64,000 bases of DNA from Haloplasma contractile (lineage in GTDB: Bacteria; Bacillota_I; Bacilli_A; Haloplasmatales; Haloplasmataceae), in contig JAENYC010000001.1 of NCBI GenBank assembly GCA_016841945.1, positions 124,001 through 188,000 of the forward strand. The letters run 5' to 3'. Each line of letters begins with the position of its first letter. The stretch's first letter is position 1. The notes beneath the pieces were generated by a model. It had not been told where the DNA came from and did not search any database. It saw only the letters and a program-made list of their open reading frames with translations. Below are positions 41,617 through 50,379 of this stretch, piece by piece. Position numbers and translations under genes: made by a program.

Positions 41617-44314
41617 AAAAGATTTATTATCTGTTTTAAAAACATTTGCGATATTCATTGTATTAGGCATAATTGCAGCATTTGGTTATGCCTATTTTCA
41701 AGTGAATAAAATTATAGAATCACTCCCTAACCTTGATATTAATCAAATATATGTTAAAGAATCAACGAAATTATATGATAAAAAGCAACAGCTTATTGCC
41801 GAACTAGGTGTTAAAAAAAGAGATGTCGTATCCTATAATGATATATCTCCTCATATGATTGATGCCTTAATCTCAATAGAAGATGCACGCTTTTTTAAAC
41901 ACAATGGCATTGATTATAAACGGGTTGTGGCCGCAATTTTTGAAAACATAAAGTCATATCGATATAAAGAAGGTGCAAGTACCTTAACTCAACAACTGGT
42001 CAAATTATCCTATCTATCTAATGAAAAAACATTAGACAGAAAAATTAAAGAAATGTTCATCAGCGTAGAATTAGAAAATAGAATTTCAAAAGAAAAAATT
42101 ATAGAGGCCTATCTAAATCGCGTTTTATTTGGTGGAAGAATCTATGGCGTAGAAAAAGCAAGTGAATATTATTTTAATAAACCCTCAAAAGAATTAAACT
42201 ACGAAGAAGCTGCAATGCTTGCAGGTATGATCCAAAGTCCCAATCGTTATAATCCTTATCTAAACCCTGAATTAACAAAAAGAAGGCAAATAACAGTTTT
42301 AGAAAACCTGTACAGTCATGGATATATTACAAAGGAAGAATTAATCATTGGAATAAATAAACCTATAGGAGAATTAGTTGTCCTTCAAACAGAACAAGAA
42401 CCAACAGAAAATTTTTATGAATACATTGATCAAGTGATTTATGAATTAAAATATAAATATCAATTAGACCCTTTACATGACAGCATGAAAGTTTATACAA
42501 ATTTAGACCCAAAAATTCAAAAAGAAATTAACCATATTGAAAACGATGACGACCTGCATCCAAATCAAAAAACTCAAACGGGTATTGTCATAATGGAAAC
42601 AAAGACAGGATATATCCGTGGGATTGGAGGTGGAAGAAATCATAAAGGTTCAATGTCTTTTAATTATGCAACAGATGCAAAAAGGCAACCGGGTTCTACG
42701 ATTAAACCAATTTTAAGTTATGGACCTTCAATCGAGTATTTTAAATATTCACCCGCGCAACCATATTTAGATGAGAAGATATATTATAACACGATTGGTA
42801 GTCGATTTGTCCCTGTAGAAAACTATGACCATAAATATAAAGGATATTTAACCATGCGTGAAGCAATCATCGATTCGCGTAATGTAACAGCGATAAAGGC
42901 TTTTCGTGAAGTTGGTAGTGAAAAAGCTTATGAGTTTGCAAATAAATTAGGTCTTAAAACTGATGAAACAATTACAGAAGCACATGCTATAGGCGGATAT
43001 CTTTATGGATTTACTGTACTACAAATGGCAGGGGCATATGCCCCATTTGGAAATGGGGGTATCTATCATGAACCAACAACGATAGATTACATTATTAAAG
43101 ATAATCAAAAAATTGAATCAAATGCGATTAGTCATATTGCGATGCGAGAAGATACAGCCTATTTAATGTCTAATATTTTACATGATAATATGATAACAGG
43201 TACAGCTAAAAAAGCAAATGTCAGTGATTTATATATCGCAGGTAAAACCGGGCAAACAAACTATAATGAAGACACGAGAAAACATTATCATTTCCCAAAC
43301 AATAGCGTGAGAGATTCATGGTTTATAGGGTATACAACACAATATACTACAGCTGTTTGGTTAGGATATGATAAAATTGAAGAGGGTGCATATTTAACCC
43401 CTACGGAAGCTAAACAATCACTTGAAATATTTAAAAGATTAATGGATTATATACATACAGATAGAAACAAAAGCACTGCTTTTTTAAGACCTGATAATAT
43501 CATCGAAACTGAAATAGAAATTAACACTTATCCATTAAGGCTTCCTAGTGAATATACACCTTATATGTATAGAAAAAAAGAACTATTTATTAGAGGAACT
43601 GAACCTAAAACAAAATCTAATTATTTTAAACCCCTCAGTACCCCTAAAAACTTTTTAGTTTACTATGACGATGTTGATACAAAATTAGTATTTAATTGGG
43701 ATAAATTTGAATACGATTTCTCTAAAGATGATTATAAGCTCATGGAGACCATTCATGATATTGAAAAGTATTATGATTATTTTAAAAATAAAACACAAAG
43801 AGAATTCTATCAAACAAATGAAGCATTTGAGCCATCATTTTTATTAGAATCAAATATTAAAACCATCTATCAAAAATATTGTCAAAGTAACAATAGATTA
43901 AGTTCATTATGTCCTATAAAAAATAATCAATCTTTAAATCCCTACCTATCATTACTTGAGGCATTGAAGCAATATGAAATAAAGCAGATGATAAAAGATA
44001 AAGATATTAAGATTCTAAGTGAAGGAGAAATGAGCATATATCGTGGATATGAGGTATGGAATGGTTATCAAAATGGATTATATAGTAATTTAGGGCCAAT
44101 TGAATATCAAATTATCGGTCATAAAGGTCTTGAACAAATTATATTGTACAGAGGACCATATAAAGAGGAAGTTAGATTAATAATGTCATTACATGATTAT
44201 TTACAGTATGATTCTTTTTCTATACAAGCAGATTATTCCTATTATCAAAATATTTTAAAAAGCGACAGTAATATCATTATAAATCCATTTTTTAGTATCG
44301 ATTCTATATGGTAA
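41609..44314 (+). CDS. ponA: Bifunctional penicillin-binding protein 1A (transglycosylase/transpeptidase)
   Basis: 901 residues. An N-terminal TM helix (about 10-32) is followed by a GT51 transglycosylase domain (about 55-235, with EDARFFKHNGIDYKR and GASTLTQQLVKL) and a transpeptidase domain with the SxxK serine S363 (GSTIKP) and KTG at 546-548. It polymerises and cross-links peptidoglycan, so this organism has a wall. The C-terminal 250 residues (about 650-901) are a long extension I do not recognise. Overlaps recU. Confidence 0.93.
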   Translation: MTKKDLLSVLKTFAIFIVLGIIAAFGYAYFQVNKIIESLPNLDINQIYVKESTKLYDKKQQLIAELGVKKRDVVSYNDISPHMIDALISIEDARFFKHNGIDYKRVVAAIFENIKSYRYKEGASTLTQQLVKLSYLSNEKTLDRKIKEMFISVELENRISKEKIIEAYLNRVLFGGRIYGVEKASEYYFNKPSKELNYEEAAMLAGMIQSPNRYNPYLNPELTKRRQITVLENLYSHGYITKEELIIGINKPIGELVVLQTEQEPTENFYEYIDQVIYELKYKYQLDPLHDSMKVYTNLDPKIQKEINHIENDDDLHPNQKTQTGIVIMETKTGYIRGIGGGRNHKGSMSFNYATDAKRQPGSTIKPILSYGPSIEYFKYSPAQPYLDEKIYYNTIGSRFVPVENYDHKYKGYLTMREAIIDSRNVTAIKAFREVGSEKAYEFANKLGLKTDETITEAHAIGGYLYGFTVLQMAGAYAPFGNGGIYHEPTTIDYIIKDNQKIESNAISHIAMREDTAYLMSNILHDNMITGTAKKANVSDLYIAGKTGQTNYNEDTRKHYHFPNNSVRDSWFIGYTTQYTTAVWLGYDKIEEGAYLTPTEAKQSLEIFKRLMDYIHTDRNKSTAFLRPDNIIETEIEINTYPLRLPSEYTPYMYRKKELFIRGTEPKTKSNYFKPLSTPKNFLVYYDDVDTKLVFNWDKFEYDFSKDDYKLMETIHDIEKYYDYFKNKTQREFYQTNEAFEPSFLLESNIKTIYQKYCQSNNRLSSLCPIKNNQSLNPYLSLLEALKQYEIKQMIKDKDIKILSEGEMSIYRGYEVWNGYQNGLYSNLGPIEYQIIGHKGLEQIILYRGPYKEEVRLIMSLHDYLQYDSFSIQADYSYYQNILKSDSNIIINPFFSIDSIW

Positions 44315-44347
44315 AAAAATATCACCTAAATGGTGATATTTTTTTTA
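44314..44347. terminator. Bidirectional terminator, ponA / convergent membrane protein gene
   Basis: AAAAAATATCACC and GGTGATATTTTTTT flank a five-base loop between the convergent stop codons. Confidence 0.85.
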
Positions 44348-45322
44348 CCATAACTCTACTTCATTGATAAAAATTAATGAAATAAAAAAATATATGATAA
44401 GTCCAAAATGAACAAGACGCATAATTTTACTAAAAAATAAAATCTGTTTATAGTATGAAGTAAAAATACCAACTCTTTTTATCACATTTTTACCATATCT
44501 TTGTATCCGCTTCACGACTACTTCTGAATGATATAACTGATTAATTTCATACTTTTTTACAACTTTTATCTTTTTCGCTAATTGATATAAGTGTTTTTTT
44601 ATACTTTTAATATTAGGTTTAAACTTTTTTAACATTCTATCCCGTTCTTTTATTAAAAAACCTTTTGCGGATAAACCAAATTTCAAAACCTTATCAAAAT
44701 AAACTTTTACTATAATTAAATACATTGATATAGCAATCGATAAATATACAATGATAGAGGTAATATTATAATATCTCTTGTAGATTAATAAGTGATTTAT
44801 CCTAGTAAATATAACACCAATATAAGGGATGATTTGAAAAAAAGAATATTGTTTTAGAAGAATTAAGAAGATTAACGCACAAATGATATAAGTATTGATT
44901 CTTCTATTCTTTATTCTTTCTACAGTTTTTACTGGCATAAACGAAGCTTGTTCTAAAATCTTTTTAAGTTTCAAATCGATCTCTTTATAATAATCATATT
45001 CCCATTTTTTAATTAGTTCATTGACCAATTGTTTACGTTGTTTTACTTTCGTATAAGGATTTCGTACAATATAATGAACGGGTTGTGTCCCCTCAAAATA
45101 TCCTTCATAAGTTATCATAATGTCTTCGATATACATCCCATCTTTCTCATCACCAATATATAAAAAGGGATTTATATCATATTTAATATGATGATAGGAA
45201 TTTAGAATATCCACAAATTCTTTTTGTTTATGTTTTAAAATACGATATTCCTGACTCCTCTTCTTTTCTTCTTGGTATTCTTTTATTTTTTTACGAATTC
45301 TAAATATATCAAATATTTTCAT
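44345..45322 (-). CDS. Hypothetical membrane protein, partner of the CvpA-like protein
   Basis: 325 residues, no family recognised. Residues 1-145 are a basic, helical cytosolic region (RKKIKEYQEEKKRSQEYRIL). Then come TM helices near 143-165, 185-208 and 300-322, with a very basic stretch between (about 220-285). Its start overlaps the end of the CvpA-like gene by four bases (ATGA), so the two are made together and may form a complex. Confidence 0.5.
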   Translation of the reverse strand: MKIFDIFRIRKKIKEYQEEKKRSQEYRILKHKQKEFVDILNSYHHIKYDINPFLYIGDEKDGMYIEDIMITYEGYFEGTQPVHYIVRNPYTKVKQRKQLVNELIKKWEYDYYKEIDLKLKKILEQASFMPVKTVERIKNRRINTYIICALIFLILLKQYSFFQIIPYIGVIFTRINHLLIYKRYYNITSIIVYLSIAISMYLIIVKVYFDKVLKFGLSAKGFLIKERDRMLKKFKPNIKSIKKHLYQLAKKIKVVKKYEINQLYHSEVVVKRIQRYGKNVIKRVGIFTSYYKQILFFSKIMRLVHFGLIIYFFISLIFINEVELW

Positions 45323-47088
45323 CTAGTATCACTCATTTCAGATTGTAATTTATGATTGAGTTGTTCTAATAATATTGTATTTTCATTTGTTAATATCTCA
45401 TTCATTTCACTAGATTGTAATAATTTATAGACGATATCATCTTCACACAATTGATTTTTTATTAAATATTCTAAATAAGCCTCCCCACTTCGTTCAATAA
45501 TTAACGCTTTAATTATTTCATTCATATCTGATTTTGTTTTTTGAAATAAATCTTTATTTAACGTATATCTATATAAATTATTTTTCAATTCTTCATAAGT
45601 CATGACATCGATGTGTTGGTTTTTATCAATATCAACAAAGAATAAAGCAACATAAACTTGTCCGGCTTCATAATATATTTGATTATCGCTTTCACTAAAA
45701 TAATCTAGAAAACTTAAACTATCTAAAACGAATAAATACATCAATGAATCATCTTCCATCTGACTATCTACAACTTGATTAAATTTTTTTTCTTTCATAA
45801 TCGCAAAACCCAGTTTATATTTAAATGATACATCATCAAAAAGGTGATCATATAAATCCATTTTAGGTTTATAAGTTGTAATATATTCCTGTTGAAACTC
45901 AGAAAATCGATTAATCTGTTTTATAATCTCTTCTTTTTCATGGTCTTTGGCATCCATCTCATAAATTGCTGTTTGTAGTTTATCTTTATGTAGATGAAAA
46001 TCATCTAAGACAAGTGATAGATTTTCATCTTCTAATAAATCAAAATCATATTTCACATCAATCTGATAAGATTCCATTAACCAATTTTTCATCACTAAAT
46101 ATAGTTGAGTATTCAATTTCATTTTAGACAATATTTCAAGAGATAGCTCCTCATCTGTATCCGCTACTATATTAGGATAGTTATCTATAAAACTTGCGAT
46201 TATTTCATCATTAGAAGTCATCTCTAACACATTATTTTCATAAGCCCATATGAAAACTTGTTGATAATTTTTAATACTATCCATTACTTTTTCATTCAGT
46301 TCATTAATCATTTCATCATTAATATTAAAGTGTCTTATTTCATCTACATGTTGAACATAATAGTATAAGAATTCTGATTTGTTATATGATTCTTCAATAA
46401 ATCCTTCTTCATATAAATACTCATATACTTGATAAGCATCATCTTCATTCGTCTGTACAAAGTCTTGTACATCAATTAATAGAGTGGTATATTTTTCCAA
46501 ACTTGCGATATCCATTATTTTTAAAGAACGACTGACCTCATTAAACTTGTCTATGGTTGGTTTCGTTTTTTCTATTAACAACCCTAAACGCGAAAAATTA
46601 GGTGGATGTTTTAAAACAAAACTCGTTAAAGGGTCAGAATAGTTAGTAAAGTTTAATGCATAAAAAGGGATAATTATGATAGATACAATGATATACATAC
46701 GAATAACCGAGAAAATACCACCTAATATAGAATTATATCGACCAAATATATATTCAATTCTCTCATCTAATACATACTTACCTAAACGCCATAAAAAGAT
46801 AGCCAAAAATAAATAAACGAAAATATAAAGCACAATTTGTGAGGATAGTGCAGCAATCGTGTTTTTATAGGGTATATCAGGTAAAACCGTGTAAACAAAA
46901 TCAACGATTTTTTGATTGGAAAATAATAAATGGGTGATTTCATCACCATAAAAATATAAGACAAAAAAAGGGATGACTACTTTTAACACTCGAAGTAGTT
47001 CGATTCCTCCTCCTCTAATATAACCAGTTGTAAAAATGGTAACAAAAATTGTGATTATAATAATATCAAAATCGACGTTAACTTCCAT
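45319..47088 (-). CDS. CvpA-like membrane protein with long C-terminal domain
   Basis: 589 residues. The first 165 residues hold four or five TM helices in CvpA style, with GYIRGGGIELLRVLKVVIPF and YNSILGGIFSVIRMYIIVSI. The remaining 420 residues are acidic and helical, unusual for CvpA proteins of about 170 residues, and match no family I know. CvpA proteins are tied to envelope stress and septal functions. It is co-transcribed with the hypothetical gene at 44345. Confidence 0.65.
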   Translation of the reverse strand: MEVNVDFDIIIITIFVTIFTTGYIRGGGIELLRVLKVVIPFFVLYFYGDEITHLLFSNQKIVDFVYTVLPDIPYKNTIAALSSQIVLYIFVYLFLAIFLWRLGKYVLDERIEYIFGRYNSILGGIFSVIRMYIIVSIIIIPFYALNFTNYSDPLTSFVLKHPPNFSRLGLLIEKTKPTIDKFNEVSRSLKIMDIASLEKYTTLLIDVQDFVQTNEDDAYQVYEYLYEEGFIEESYNKSEFLYYYVQHVDEIRHFNINDEMINELNEKVMDSIKNYQQVFIWAYENNVLEMTSNDEIIASFIDNYPNIVADTDEELSLEILSKMKLNTQLYLVMKNWLMESYQIDVKYDFDLLEDENLSLVLDDFHLHKDKLQTAIYEMDAKDHEKEEIIKQINRFSEFQQEYITTYKPKMDLYDHLFDDVSFKYKLGFAIMKEKKFNQVVDSQMEDDSLMYLFVLDSLSFLDYFSESDNQIYYEAGQVYVALFFVDIDKNQHIDVMTYEELKNNLYRYTLNKDLFQKTKSDMNEIIKALIIERSGEAYLEYLIKNQLCEDDIVYKLLQSSEMNEILTNENTILLEQLNHKLQSEMSDTR

Positions 47089-47111
47089 TTTATCCCTCTT
47101 TTCTTATACAA

Positions 47112-47179
47112 ATTATAGCATAACCTACTCGTTCTATCAATTTCTAGAAATTGTAAAAATATAAAAAAAGCGCTATAAT
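47112..47179. promoter_or_regulatory. Divergent promoters, CvpA-like gene / M19 dipeptidase
   Basis: Minus strand: TTGATA (47140-47135), 17 bases, TATAAT (47117-47112). Plus strand: TTGTAA (47151-47156), 17 bases, TATAAT (47174-47179). Both are good sigma-A promoters. Confidence 0.75.
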
Positions 47180-47200
47180 AAATATCGAGGAGATGATAAC

Positions 47201-48112
47201 ATGTTTTTTGATTTACATTCAGATATTTTATATGATATTGTTCAAAAAAAATTAAACAACAAAAAAAATATAATTAAGGATTACCACCTAAAACAACTAA
47301 AGTCAGGTAATATAATTGGAGGAATATGGGATTATTACACCGATATTAGAAAACCTTTATGTGAATTTAATCAAGCCATTGATTATATCTTAGAAGAGAT
47401 TGAACAATCAAATGATGTAATTCAAGTCATTAAAAAGAAAGAAGACTTTGAGGAAAATAAAATCAATGTTTTATTAGGATTCGAAAGTTTACAACCCATT
47501 AAAGATAGAGATCATTTAGTCTCGCTATATGAACTCGGATTTCGTCATGCAATGTTTACATGGAATGAACAAAATCAATTTGGGACAGGGGTATTTGGCG
47601 ATAAAACGAGAGGTCTAACCTCATTAGGTAAAGAAATCATTCAGTTGATGAATCAAAACCACATGATAATTGATGTGAGTCATGCAAACAAAAAAACATT
47701 TAAGGAAATTATTGAGTTATCTAAGGCCCCTGTCATAGCTTCACATTCTAATGTATATCAATTATGTCATCATATTAGAAATTTAGATGATGAACAAATA
47801 ACAAAATTAACCCAAAAGGGAGGCATTATTGGTTTAACTGCAGTTAAAAACTTTATTAATCCAAATAATCCAACCATCAATGAGATGATTAACCATATAG
47901 ATTATATGAAAGAAAGAAATTTAGTCAACCATATCGGCTTTGGATTTGATTTTATGGATTATTTAAATGGTTCTAACTTAATAGATTTAGAAAATGCTTC
48001 TAGCACTCATAACATGATAGTAGCGCTTAAAAAAAGAAACTACTCACCTCAAGAAATAGACAAAATTACTCATCTCAATGCGATTAATTTAATTAAACAA
48101 ATATTAAAATAG
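47201..48112 (+). CDS. Membrane dipeptidase family protein (peptidase M19)
   Basis: 303 residues of the renal-dipeptidase fold. Zinc-site motifs are DLHSDILYDI (about 4-13), LLGFESLQPI (Glu), IDVSHANKKTF (His) and ASHSN (His). The family cleaves dipeptides, including ones with D-residues. No signal peptide, so likely cytosolic. ATG 47201 follows GAGGAGATG. Confidence 0.92.
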   Translation: MFFDLHSDILYDIVQKKLNNKKNIIKDYHLKQLKSGNIIGGIWDYYTDIRKPLCEFNQAIDYILEEIEQSNDVIQVIKKKEDFEENKINVLLGFESLQPIKDRDHLVSLYELGFRHAMFTWNEQNQFGTGVFGDKTRGLTSLGKEIIQLMNQNHMIIDVSHANKKTFKEIIELSKAPVIASHSNVYQLCHHIRNLDDEQITKLTQKGGIIGLTAVKNFINPNNPTINEMINHIDYMKERNLVNHIGFGFDFMDYLNGSNLIDLENASSTHNMIVALKKRNYSPQEIDKITHLNAINLIKQILK

Positions 48113-48140
48113 AAAAAAGGTTGAAATCAACCTTTTTTTT
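48112..48140. terminator. Bidirectional terminator, M19 / ktrB
   Basis: AAAAAGGTTGA and TCAACCTTTTT form an 11-bp stem around AA, between convergent genes. Confidence 0.85.
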
Positions 48141-49512
48141 ATCCTACTATAACTCTTTCTTCTGGGTATTTAATTAATCTTTTATTTCTTCCTTGTCGAT
48201 AAATAATCGCTAGAAACACAGTTAATGGACCAACCCGTCCAAAAAACATGGTAAATGCAATAATAATTCTACCTACATTTGATAGAGATGGTGTAATCCC
48301 TAATGACAATCCTACCGTACCAAACGCTGACATTGTTTCAAATAAAATTTCTACAAAACTATGACCTGGTTCTGTGATTGATAGGAGTAAGGTTACCATA
48401 ACGACTAATCCAATACCAAGTAGAATAATAGCAATTGCTTTTCTAAGTATATCATGTGGAACTTTTTTTTGCGATATTTCAGTATCTTCTTTTCCTTTTA
48501 CAATTGAATAGACCATAGCGATTGCAACACCAACTGTTGTTGTTTTTACACCACCAGCAGTAGAACCAGGTGAACCACCGATAAACATCAATATTATAAT
48601 TAAGAATATACTTCCGGTTGTTAATGTGGCGATATCAAGGGTATTAAATCCAGCTGTCCTCGGTGTTACCCCTTGAAATAGCGAAGGTAACAATTTATCT
48701 GTAAAACTCATCCCATTTAATGCATTAAAGTATTCTAATACAAATAATCCTAATGCACCAATTAATATCAGTAAACCTGTCATACGTAAAACAAGTTTAG
48801 TATGAAGGGAAAACCGTTTATATTTTCTTTTCCGAAATATTTCCATTACAACGGTAAAACCAAGTCCTCCTATAATGATTAGAAACATCATCACAACATT
48901 AATTAAAGGGTCATGTACATAGGATGTCAAGCTTTGAAATTTACCAAATTGACCAAATAAATCAAATCCTGCATTACAAAAGGCTGATATAGAATGAAAT
49001 ATACTAAAACCAAGTCCTTTAGCTACTCCATATTGAGGGATGAAACGAGTGGCTAATATAATTGCACCAATTCCCTCAACAATAAATGTCATAATTAAAA
49101 TATTACGTGTTATTCTTACAATACCAGATAACTTAAATTGATTTAATGCTTCTTGCATGACAAGTCGTTCACGAAAAGTGATTCTTCTTCCTATCGCAAA
49201 GGCAAACAAAGTCCCAAAGGTCATAAATCCTAAACCTCCGATTTGAATAAGCAAACCAATTATGATTTGTCCAAAGATTGTCCAATGAGTACCCGTATCA
49301 ACCACGACTAAACCTGTCACACATACCGCAGATGTCGCAGTAAAAAATGCATTAATGAATGTCTGAAATAATGAATCAGTTCGTTCTGCTGCATGAGTTG
49401 AAATAGGTAAACTCAATAATATCGTTCCAATCAAAATAACCGACGCAAATCCAATGACCATTATTTGCGCGGGATGTAATTTTATTTTAACTAATCTCTC
49501 ATTATGATTCAT
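48139..49512 (-). CDS. ktrB: Potassium uptake protein, TrkH/KtrB family
   Basis: 457 residues with about ten TM segments. The four pore-loop repeats can be placed: TSAVCVTGL (about 57-65), SAFCNAGFDLFG (about 171-182), TPRTAGFNTLD (about 285-295) and SAFGTVGLSLG (about 397-407). This is the membrane channel of K+ uptake; a KtrA/TrkA partner is not in the window. Together with the betaine transporter it could serve osmotic adaptation. Single gene. Confidence 0.92.
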   Translation of the reverse strand: MNHNERLVKIKLHPAQIMVIGFASVILIGTILLSLPISTHAAERTDSLFQTFINAFFTATSAVCVTGLVVVDTGTHWTIFGQIIIGLLIQIGGLGFMTFGTLFAFAIGRRITFRERLVMQEALNQFKLSGIVRITRNILIMTFIVEGIGAIILATRFIPQYGVAKGLGFSIFHSISAFCNAGFDLFGQFGKFQSLTSYVHDPLINVVMMFLIIIGGLGFTVVMEIFRKRKYKRFSLHTKLVLRMTGLLILIGALGLFVLEYFNALNGMSFTDKLLPSLFQGVTPRTAGFNTLDIATLTTGSIFLIIILMFIGGSPGSTAGGVKTTTVGVAIAMVYSIVKGKEDTEISQKKVPHDILRKAIAIILLGIGLVVMVTLLLSITEPGHSFVEILFETMSAFGTVGLSLGITPSLSNVGRIIIAFTMFFGRVGPLTVFLAIIYRQGRNKRLIKYPEERVIVG

Positions 49513-49611
49513 CGTTGTACCACCCTTACTATTATATCCATTTCATCATATATCACAATATTTCAAATGTCAATGTTATATCTTCATTATTATCTATAAT
49601 GTCTGTTATTC

Positions 49612-50379
49612 TTAATCATTTTTACAAACAAATACTGCTTCAGCTTCATTCTCATCCTGAGTAAATCCACATTTTTCATATAAATGAATTGCGACTTCAT
49701 TTGATGCTCCAACCCATAAAAAACACTTTTTACATCCATTATTTTTTGCAATATTCATGGCTTTCTGAAGTAGCTTACCTCCTAATTTGTTTCCTTGATA
49801 ATTCTTATCAATACCTAAATTTCTGATAAAACACTGCTCTGTCTTAACATCTTCTACGATGATAAAACCAATCATTTTATCTTTATCCTTTAGAGTTAAC
49901 ACCATATCTTTTTTACTTTTTATCCATTCTTCATATTCATCATATGATGCATTAAACCAATCGAATATTTTTCTTTCTAATTTAATAATTTCATCAATTT
50001 CACTTAATTGTAATGGAAAATCATTTATATTTACATCCTTAGATTGAAACTCGTTAAAATCTAATCTAAAACCAATATGAATTTCTTTTAGTGGAAAATC
50101 CCATGTCTTAATATAATTGATGAGTTTTAATAAATCATGATACTTTTTACCCACTCGAAAAATTAATGAATCCACTTGATATCTCATCTTTTTTATCCCT
50201 ACTTTTAAATCTTCTATTTCATTAACTGCCCAGAATAATTCATATTGCGACTCTACATTCTTACCTAATAGGAAAATCCCTTTTTCACTTTCATCACAAC
50301 AAATTATTTCGCCTAATTCTCCAAAGAAAAATTGTTCTTTAAAACCAAATGCTTTGTCTCTTAACTTTTCAATATTCAT
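49612..50379 (-). CDS. GNAT family acetyltransferase with N-terminal extension
   Basis: 255 residues. The C-terminal 130 residues are a GNAT domain (IRNLGIDKNYQGNKLGGKLL as motif A and YEKCGF near the end). The first 120 residues form a separate domain I do not recognise. Its start overlaps the end of the first ABC-F gene by 11 bases, so it belongs to the same operon; this suggests a role in drug or stress resistance, perhaps acetylating a compound, but this is inference. Confidence 0.7.
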   Translation of the reverse strand: MNIEKLRDKAFGFKEQFFFGELGEIICCDESEKGIFLLGKNVESQYELFWAVNEIEDLKVGIKKMRYQVDSLIFRVGKKYHDLLKLINYIKTWDFPLKEIHIGFRLDFNEFQSKDVNINDFPLQLSEIDEIIKLERKIFDWFNASYDEYEEWIKSKKDMVLTLKDKDKMIGFIIVEDVKTEQCFIRNLGIDKNYQGNKLGGKLLQKAMNIAKNNGCKKCFLWVGASNEVAIHLYEKCGFTQDENEAEAVFVCKND

